From ECT2AJA-044 sp965262845 (GTDB lineage Bacteria; Bacteroidota; Bacteroidia; Flavobacteriales; ECT2AJA-044), in assembly GCA_965262845.1 (NCBI GenBank), contig CBDHFX010000002.1, forward strand, positions 930,001 through 994,000: a stretch of 64,000 nucleotides of DNA. The letters are read 5' to 3'. Shown here piece by piece: positions 58,537 to 64,000 of this stretch. A model generated the notes under the pieces. It had not been told where the DNA came from. It searched no databases and saw only the letters and a program-made list of their open reading frames with translations. Positions within the stretch are counted from its first letter, which is position 1, and the number at the start of each line of letters is the position of its first letter. A program made the position numbers and the translations under genes.

Positions 58537-60795
58537 TTACCCATCCTGAAGAAGGCGAAGCCGAAAACCCGCATAGATCATCCGGCCCAGGATCGGGCCC
58601 CATACCATGGAGGCATCAAAGGATTCGTCAAAAGGGTTTTCAGCCGAAACGATCGGGCGCGTCATTTTAAAGTTCGTTACGTTCTCCGATCCTACATATG
58701 CTTCCCATCCGGCCGCAGGCCATTCCTTAGCCCATTGCAGGTTCACTGTCACAAAACCCGGTGATTCCCCTGCAATCCGATACACCAAGTCGTTGTCACC
58801 CGTGTACGGCAAGGGGGCCGATCCATGCCACTGCACCGTGACGTCTGCCTTCCAATAGTTTCGGCTCTGCCAGGATAGGTTGGCAAAGGCCCTGTGCGGG
58901 CCGATGAATGGCACCGCGCGCAATTCGCCTGCAAAGGTGCTCTGCACATTGAGTGAGCGATATGCGAGCCGCACATCAACCCGGTTAACCACCTCATAAT
59001 CGAACTGAACCTGTAAGCTGTGCGAAAAACTGCGCCCGTCCAGATTATAGATCCGTACTTCGCGCGCGGTGGCATATAGATCCGTTACCAACTGGTTCTG
59101 AAAATCGGTGAAGTAATAATCAACCCGCAGGGTTGCGGGTCTGTAATCCCACTCGAAGTCATGCGTGGCGCTTAGTCCGAAGTTCCATGCTTCCTCCTGC
59201 TGCAAACCATACGGCAGCGCGGCATTGGAAGTCGTGAGGATCCAGCTTCGATTGCTGGCCATCAATCCTGTCCGTTCTGCAAACACATTCGGCGTACGAT
59301 AGGCTTTTCCAGCACTGGCACGCAGAACAAAATTTTCGTTCACGGCCAGGCGGGTATGCAGTCGCGGGGTCCAGTTTAGCCCGTACAGGTTATGCTGATC
59401 GGCCCGAAAGCCCAGGACCACCGAAAAACGATCCGGATCGGACCAGGTGTACTCGGCAAACGCCCCCGGGACCTGCTCGGTCCGATCGTATTGATCATCG
59501 TTAAAGGTCTCGGACTGATCATGAAAAATAAAGCTGCCCCCCGTTTTGAGCTTGTGAGCGGGATGACCCAGGCCGGTTTCGAACATCGCGCTGAAATAAG
59601 CACTTCGTTCAGCGCCCAGCCAGCGGTTGGAAGAGCGCTCTGCACTTCCAAAAAGCGATTCCTGGTTGTGGTATACGTAGTTGCCATGGAAACCGACACT
59701 GCGCCGACGGTCGGCATTAATCACGTAGCCGCCCTTGGCCCACAGTCCGATCCGATCCGTGCGAGTGGTGTATCCCCACAAATCAGTGTCGTCCCTGCGG
59801 CTCCCAAAACCTTCCTGCCCGGCCCATTGGTCAATTAAACTGTACTTGATCCCAAACTGCATTGCGAATCTGTCCGTGTGGAACCGCTTCCAGGTATTCT
59901 GCAGGAACAGGTGATGTCCAAAGGGGGTATCCAAAAAATCATCGCCGTTACGGTCAACCTCCAGCATCTGATGCCGGCCGTGCATGAGGAAGGTGGTTCC
60001 CCACTGATCGCCGATCTTCTCATTCCACACCATATTCTCTTCCAATCGGCCTGCGCCGTTTACGTAGCCGTTGACGAATTGATGCTCCCTGTCGGAAGTA
60101 CTGCGCAGTTCATAATTGATCTGGCCTGTTACGCTGCTGTATCCGTTCGCCACGGAGCCTGTTCCCTTGGTTAGTTGGATTGACTTGATCCAGGATCCGG
60201 GGATCAGGGCCAGACCGTACACGGAGGCAAGTCCGCCCATGGTCCGGATATTACCTCTCGTGTAGGTGCTGTAGGGTCCATCAAGTCCCAGCAGGCGGAT
60301 CTGCCGTGTACCGGTTACCGCATCGGTAAAACCCGCATCCACGCTCGGGTTCGTTTCAAAGCTCTCGGACAGATCGCAGCAAGCCGCCTTGAACAGCTCG
60401 CGTTCAGTGATGTTTTCCGTCAGGTTTACATCGAGATAGCGTACGGAGGTCGCCTCCACTTTTTCGCGTACGGTCACTTCCCCGAGCCATACTTCTGCCA
60501 CCTGCATGGTGATCTCGACCTGTCGGCGGCCTTTTTCGATCTTAAGCGTATCGGTCCGATAGCCCAAAAAGGCCACTACCAGCATGTCGGCATTCGCGGG
60601 CCGTTCCAATACAAAATTCCCACGCTCGTCGGTCGTGGTTCCGACTCCTGTTCCGAGCCAAAAAAGATTGACCCCGGACAGCGTCTCCGTTCCATCCGAA
60701 TGGTGCCCGAGGACCTTCCCCTGTAGCACATCGGATTGGCCCCACACCGTGCCACTTCCCAGCAACAGCGAGGCCCAAAAGATCCAAAAACGCAT
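58537..60795 (-). CDS. TonB-dependent receptor, metal type
   Basis: A 752-residue TonB-dependent outer-membrane receptor with a signal peptide (MRFWIFWASLLLGSGTVWGQ), an N-terminal carboxypeptidase-regulatory-like domain, a plug and a 22-strand-type barrel. The plug has TERELFKAACCDLSESFETNPSVD, then SIQLTKGTGSVANGYSSVTGQINYEL. This ACC/SFETNPS form I associate with receptors linked to copper or other metal genes in Bacteroidota. The neighbouring HMA-domain and HYC_CC_PP genes support a metal role. It starts 2 bp after the HMA gene ends. The frame is open 36 bp further upstream but the ATG at 60795 gives the signal peptide. Confidence 0.92.
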   Translation of the reverse strand: MRFWIFWASLLLGSGTVWGQSDVLQGKVLGHHSDGTETLSGVNLFWLGTGVGTTTDERGNFVLERPANADMLVVAFLGYRTDTLKIEKGRRQVEITMQVAEVWLGEVTVREKVEATSVRYLDVNLTENITERELFKAACCDLSESFETNPSVDAGFTDAVTGTRQIRLLGLDGPYSTYTRGNIRTMGGLASVYGLALIPGSWIKSIQLTKGTGSVANGYSSVTGQINYELRSTSDREHQFVNGYVNGAGRLEENMVWNEKIGDQWGTTFLMHGRHQMLEVDRNGDDFLDTPFGHHLFLQNTWKRFHTDRFAMQFGIKYSLIDQWAGQEGFGSRRDDTDLWGYTTRTDRIGLWAKGGYVINADRRRSVGFHGNYVYHNQESLFGSAERSSNRWLGAERSAYFSAMFETGLGHPAHKLKTGGSFIFHDQSETFNDDQYDRTEQVPGAFAEYTWSDPDRFSVVLGFRADQHNLYGLNWTPRLHTRLAVNENFVLRASAGKAYRTPNVFAERTGLMASNRSWILTTSNAALPYGLQQEEAWNFGLSATHDFEWDYRPATLRVDYYFTDFQNQLVTDLYATAREVRIYNLDGRSFSHSLQVQFDYEVVNRVDVRLAYRSLNVQSTFAGELRAVPFIGPHRAFANLSWQSRNYWKADVTVQWHGSAPLPYTGDNDLVYRIAGESPGFVTVNLQWAKEWPAAGWEAYVGSENVTNFKMTRPIVSAENPFDESFDASMVWGPILGRMIYAGFRLRLLQDG

Positions 60796-60797
60796 CG

Positions 60798-61136
60798 TCA
60801 GTGCGGTAGCAGTTCCCGATACCGGCAACAATGGTGGACCTGCTGGTATTGCTTATCCGTTGCCTTGATGTCGCGGGTATCGTGCCCCGCAGCGGCAATG
60901 GATCTTTTGATGGTCATCAGGTCGGTTTTATCAGACCGGTACAGCAGCACCAACTGATGTGTTTCCCTGGTCCAGTCGGCCTTCTTCACCCCTTTGATGT
61001 ATGCGGCATTTTCGATGCGTTCCTCACACATATCACAAATTCCGTTCACCCAAATGGTATCGGCAACCAGTTTCTCCTGCGCGTTTACCTCAACAAGGGC
61101 CGCGAGCGCCAGCGCGATAAAAAACAGCTTTTTCAT
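60798..61136 (-). CDS. Exported heavy-metal-associated (HMA) domain protein
   Basis: A 112-residue protein with a signal peptide (MKKLFFIALALAALVEVNAQ) and a metal-binding HMA domain in which GICDMCEERI carries the CxxC metal site. A C-terminal HHCCRYR tail, found in periplasmic members of the family, adds further candidate ligands. It would carry copper or a similar ion in the periplasm. It sits between HYC_CC_PP and the TonB receptor as one operon. Confidence 0.88.
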   Translation of the reverse strand: MKKLFFIALALAALVEVNAQEKLVADTIWVNGICDMCEERIENAAYIKGVKKADWTRETHQLVLLYRSDKTDLMTIKRSIAAAGHDTRDIKATDKQYQQVHHCCRYRELLPH

Positions 61137-61192
61137 GATCTTGATCTTATAACGGTTAAATGATCCAAAACTTGCAGTAGGGCAAGAGATCA

Positions 61193-61597
61193 TCAGCCAT
61201 AAAATCGAAGATCACCGTACTGAATGTACAGCGGTCGTTTGGGTGGTTTGTGTGCCTGCGGCACGATGGGCCCGCTGCGTTCCGCAAGCGCATCATGCGG
61301 GGGCAGGACAGTACATCCGCCCGTGAGGGCGAAAGGTAAAAGGGAAGGGAGAAAAAACTCTTTTTGAATGAGCTGATCTGCCACCAGCCAGAGTTCCAAT
61401 TCGTTGTTATTGCAGCAGTCCGACTCCTGCTCGCCGGTATCGTGCTCGTGCCCGTGAGGCTCATCGTGGCAGCTCAGGTCTTTGTGGCCCCAGCTCCATT
61501 CGGTGACTGTGCCCATGCATTTGTGCACTGTGCCATGCAGCCCGATGGAGAGCACGAGATAGAAGCTGGCAAATAGTATGGAAAGGACTTTTTTCAT
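61193..61597 (-). CDS. HYC_CC_PP family exported protein
   Basis: A 134-residue exported protein: signal peptide (VLSILFASFYLVLSIGLHGTV), then VHKCMG, a histidine- and cysteine-rich stretch (CHDEPHGHEHDTGEQESDCC) and a C-terminal PPKRPLYIQYGDLRFYG. The H-K-C and CC placements with the final PP match the HYC_CC_PP family as I know it, found in copper-linked operons of Bacteroidota. It is probably a periplasmic metal binder. The ATG at 61597 lies 9 nt after a perfect promoter; the open frame upstream to 61693 is not used. Confidence 0.82.
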   Translation of the reverse strand: MKKVLSILFASFYLVLSIGLHGTVHKCMGTVTEWSWGHKDLSCHDEPHGHEHDTGEQESDCCNNNELELWLVADQLIQKEFFLPSLLPFALTGGCTVLPPHDALAERSGPIVPQAHKPPKRPLYIQYGDLRFYG

Positions 61598-61606
61598 AAA
61601 CCGCTT

Positions 61607-61637
61607 CAAAGGTACAAAATTTGCTGTGGTTTGCCAA
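61607..61637 (-). promoter_or_regulatory. Promoter TTG-N20-TACCTTTG of the metal-uptake operon
   Basis: On the minus strand TTG at 61635-61637, 20 nt, TACCTTTG at 61607-61614; the first gene starts 9 nt after the box. It should drive HYC_CC_PP, HMA and the TonB receptor. Confidence 0.6.
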
Positions 61638-61692
61638 GATCCGCCAGGAATGACGAAGGCAAAACCGGATGCCTGACGGCATGATGTGCCCA

Positions 61693-62571
61693 CTAATGGT
61701 ATAATAGCACTTTTTGCCTTAGGATCGGAACCCCGTGGCTATCCGTTAATTCCAGGAAGTATAAGCCTGCTGAAAGGCCATCCATGTTCAGGCTATTGCC
61801 TTCCAATTCCCTGCTCAGGATCAATTTGCCAGTGGGCTCAAGGAGTTTAACGGAACACGTATTCGTCATCCCGGAAAAATTAATTCGCCCCGAAGTGGGG
61901 TTCGGATAAACCAGTACCTTGTCCTTAGTGACTTCTTCATCACTCAGCACCACATAAACACTAATGGAATGGAGCGTATGGGAACAGCCTGCATCATCCA
62001 GTAAGGTAAGGTAATACTGGGTTGTTGTATCGGGCCTGGCCCATCCTGGCTGGGCTGAATTTGGGAATTGCAGGGTGGATGGCGAACTCCATGAATAGGA
62101 TATTGGTGGAATGCCGCCCACAAGAATAGCAAGAGTGGTCAAATAAACACTATCGCCGTGATGAATAAAGTAATGGGAGGGACTACTGTGCGTTGCAAAA
62201 ACCCGCGACCTGGTCACCAGGGTCGTGTCCTGGGAGGTGCAGCCGTTTGAGTCGGTAACCGTGAGTATAGCCGTAAAAAAATCCGGATTATAATGATCCA
62301 CTACCTCGGGGAACTGAGAAACCGTATCACTAAGAATATCAGAACCCCAATAGTACCCGCCCCAATAGGGTTCTTTGATATACCAGCTGAACTCAAACGG
62401 GGGAGTGCCCACAAGGGTCATTCCCTGCCCCAGGAAAACGGTATCAAGATAGCTCCTCGGATAACAGATGTAGAAATCTTCGTCCATAGAGACCTGGCAT
62501 TGCCCAAAAGCAGGATGCACGCAAAACAGGGCCGATACTGATAAGGCGATCATTCTAAAATAATGGAACAT
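61693..62571 (-). CDS. Secreted T9SS-sorted protein
   Basis: A 292-residue exported protein: signal peptide, then a PKD/Ig-like region with segments of the type PPFEFSWYIKEP and NGCTSQDTTLVTRSRVFA, then PPISYSWSSPSTLQ, and a T9SS type A sorting domain from about 215 (VLVYPNPTSGRINFSG, ending QKVLLYH). The first half may bind polymer or another surface protein. It is the first of three tandem T9SS cargo genes on this strand toward the window edge. Confidence 0.85.
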   Translation of the reverse strand: MFHYFRMIALSVSALFCVHPAFGQCQVSMDEDFYICYPRSYLDTVFLGQGMTLVGTPPFEFSWYIKEPYWGGYYWGSDILSDTVSQFPEVVDHYNPDFFTAILTVTDSNGCTSQDTTLVTRSRVFATHSSPSHYFIHHGDSVYLTTLAILVGGIPPISYSWSSPSTLQFPNSAQPGWARPDTTTQYYLTLLDDAGCSHTLHSISVYVVLSDEEVTKDKVLVYPNPTSGRINFSGMTNTCSVKLLEPTGKLILSRELEGNSLNMDGLSAGLYFLELTDSHGVPILRQKVLLYH

Positions 62572-62729
62572 GAGAAGGTATATATTGGTTTGAGCTGTTT
62601 TTTTGTTGATTAAGTTACAAATTTTGTACCGGGCCGTTTATGGTACGGATCATGCCAGGGGACAGGCCTCTGAGCGAGGAATGATCCTCTGCGGATGCCC
62701 TTCATGGAAGGCATTATGACATCAGGAAA

Positions 62730-62750
62730 GCAGAGGGCAAAGCCCTCTGC
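62730..62750 (-). terminator. Hairpin after the T9SS gene at 62765
   Basis: GCAGAGGGC-AAA-GCCCTCTGC, a 9-bp stem, 14 nt after the stop codon on the minus strand and followed there by TTTCCTG, a weak T-run. A very similar hairpin follows the next copy at 63436. Confidence 0.6.
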
Positions 62751-62764
62751 GATCAAGACCATAT

Positions 62765-63415
62765 CTACTCCAGCAACACCACCTTTTGGGTGATCATACC
62801 CCTGTCCGTAGCCATTCCCAAATAATAAATGCCTTCCGGAAAACTGCTTACCGGCAATCGCCTTAGGTGGGGATCATACTCCTTAACCACCTGACCGACC
62901 GAATTATACAATATCAGCTCCCGGATCTTTATTCCATCCCTGCTTTCCACTGTCAGATGATCACGGGCCGGGTTGGGAAACACCCCGATCTCCGTTGGAG
63001 CAGCTACTTCAAAAGTCGATAACACAATATTGCTTGTAGTATCTGAGTCGTACAGAGTTACGACTGAATCCGTTATAGAGCTATCAATATGTATTAAGTT
63101 GCAATTAACCACGAGAGTGAATTCACCGGATCCGGTTACCCCAATGATGTCACGTCTTTCACAACCTGCTGCTGGCCACGGACCGCGGATATCATAAAAC
63201 AGGTCTATGGTGATCTCGGCATTATGGACCTGAACAAAAACCGGATCCAATTTCGGGCAGGTTGAACCATATCCACAAGTAAATGCCGCTGTTTGATAAA
63301 CAGTAAGGGTGTTGCCAACCACTTCATACGTATGAGAAGAACCCAAAAACCAACCTTGTGCCCTACCCTCATAGATCAGTGACATGATCAATAACAAAAA
63401 AACCATCTTTTTCAT
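62765..63415 (-). CDS. Secreted T9SS-sorted protein, tandem paralogue A
   Basis: A 216-residue exported protein: signal peptide MKKMVFLLLIMSLIYEGRAQ, a short beta domain with AAFTCGYGSTCPKLDPVFVQ and CERRDIIGVTGSGEFTLV, then a T9SS sorting domain (IGVFPNPARDHLTVES to QKVVLLE). No function is known. The paralogue 713 bp upstream on the same strand is nearly identical at the DNA level. Confidence 0.85.
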   Translation of the reverse strand: MKKMVFLLLIMSLIYEGRAQGWFLGSSHTYEVVGNTLTVYQTAAFTCGYGSTCPKLDPVFVQVHNAEITIDLFYDIRGPWPAAGCERRDIIGVTGSGEFTLVVNCNLIHIDSSITDSVVTLYDSDTTSNIVLSTFEVAAPTEIGVFPNPARDHLTVESRDGIKIRELILYNSVGQVVKEYDPHLRRLPVSSFPEGIYYLGMATDRGMITQKVVLLE

Positions 63416-63435
63416 CCTGCCTGCCTTTAAAGGTT

Positions 63436-63460
63436 AAAAAACAGAGGGCCTTGCCCTCTG
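63436..63460 (-). terminator. Intrinsic terminator after paralogue B
   Basis: On the minus strand CAGAGGG-CAAGG-CCCTCTG followed by six Ts, 18 nt after the stop codon at 63478. Confidence 0.75.
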
Positions 63461-63477
63461 CGATCAAAACCACATCT

Positions 63478-64000
63478 CTACTCCAGCAACACCACCTCTT
63501 GGGTGATCACACCCCTGTCCGTAGCCATTCCCAGATAATAAATGCCTCCTGGGAGACCGCTTACCGGCAATCGCCTTAGGCGGGGATCATACTCCTTAAC
63601 CACCTGACCGACCGAATTATACAATATCAGCTCCCGGATCTTTATTCCATCCCTGCTTTCCACTGTCAGATGATCACGGGCCGGGTTGGGAAACACCCCA
63701 ATCTCCGTTGGAGCAGCTACTTCAAAAGCCGATAGCACAATATTGCTTGTAGTATCTGAGTCGTACAGAGTAACGACTGAATCCGTTATAGAGCTATCAA
63801 TATGTATTAAGTTGCAATTAACCACGAGAGTGAATTCACCCGATCCGGTTACCCCAATGATGTCATGTCTTTCACAATATGCGTCTGGCCACGGGCCGCG
63901 GGTATCATAAAACAGGTCTATGGTGATCTCGGCATTATGGACCTGAACAAAAACCGGATCCAATTTCGGGCAGGTTGAACCATATCCATAAGGAAATGCC
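63478..64000 (-). CDS. Secreted T9SS-sorted protein, tandem paralogue B (5' end missing)
   Basis: Runs off the right edge of the window. The visible part begins in frame at AFPYGYGSTCPKLDPVF and continues with the same sequence as paralogue A, including CERHDIIGVTGSGEFTLV and VFPNPARDHLTV, ending QEVVLLE. Differences from A are few point changes (for example CERHD for CERRD, LPGGIYYLG for FPEGIYYLG). The signal peptide and start are outside the window. Confidence 0.85.
   Translation of the reverse strand, partial: AFPYGYGSTCPKLDPVFVQVHNAEITIDLFYDTRGPWPDAYCERHDIIGVTGSGEFTLVVNCNLIHIDSSITDSVVTLYDSDTTSNIVLSAFEVAAPTEIGVFPNPARDHLTVESRDGIKIRELILYNSVGQVVKEYDPRLRRLPVSGLPGGIYYLGMATDRGVITQEVVLLE

Noticed and set aside
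1..64000. tRNA, rRNA, tmRNA or riboswitch genes
   Set aside because: No cloverleaf-like, conserved rRNA or known aptamer sequence was recognised on either strand by eye; a covariance-model search would settle this.

Overview
The window reads as chromosomal DNA of a member of the Bacteroidota, probably a free-living Flavobacteriales- or Sphingobacteriales-like organism of moderate GC. The evidence is consistent across the window. Several secreted proteins end in type IX secretion (T9SS) C-terminal sorting domains. There are a MurF-alanine racemase fusion, a DAHP synthase-type II chorismate mutase fusion, DUF4296, DUF4271, choice-of-anchor V and HYC_CC_PP proteins, and many promoters of the Bacteroidota TAnnTTTG type. 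No rRNA, tRNA or CRISPR array was seen.

Layout. 1-3.7 kb: a MITE-like element, a polyprenol-phosphate mannosyltransferase, dihydroorotase, a DUF4296 lipoprotein and an epimerase. 3.8-9.1 kb: the most unusual locus, a tyrosyl-tRNA synthetase continued in one frame into a PD-(D/E)XK-nuclease-like region and 13 near-identical TPR units, followed by an IS1634-type insertion sequence. 9.3-16.6 kb: yebC, a TIGR03032 gene, an AT-rich pair of membrane glycosyltransferases, sucC, a LolD-like ATPase and a TIGR02757 protein. 16.6-18.3 kb: a class IV aminotransferase overlapping a sulfotransferase-like gene, a pair that resembles the halves of a plant fusion protein. 18.3-18.7 kb: an intergenic region with two solo IS ends and a perfect hairpin. 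18.7-23.9 kb: a minus-strand cluster cysS-dcd-yidD-enoyl-CoA hydratase-hydroxyacyl-CoA dehydrogenase-lgt. 24-28 kb: a haem/copper monooxygenase-like lipoprotein with its thioredoxin-like partner, then uvrC. 28-34.5 kb: a 2134-residue secreted multidomain protein. 34.6-38.8 kb: an Ig-like lipoprotein, acyl-CoA dehydrogenase, a choice-of-anchor V protein and DoxX. 38.9-43.9 kb: a tandemly amplified outer-membrane-protein/lipoprotein cassette and a beta-propeller lipoprotein. 44-54.6 kb: housekeeping genes (DUF4271, hemD, rnpA, S41 protease, O-antigen ligase-like, murF-alr, tdk, rsmI, DAHP synthase). 54.6-64 kb: secreted SprB/LamG protein, outer-membrane proteins, a metal-linked TonB receptor operon, and T9SS cargo proteins that end in a fresh 713-bp tandem duplication cut by the window edge.

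The genes suggest a surface-active heterotroph that exports adhesins through T9SS, modifies its envelope with lipid-linked sugars and takes up a metal (probably copper). Many start codons lie only 4-9 nt after a TAnnTTTG box, which implies leaderless or nearly leaderless mRNAs. Such boxes were also used to choose between alternative starts. Coordinates of promoters and hairpins come from reading by eye; no similarity search was run.
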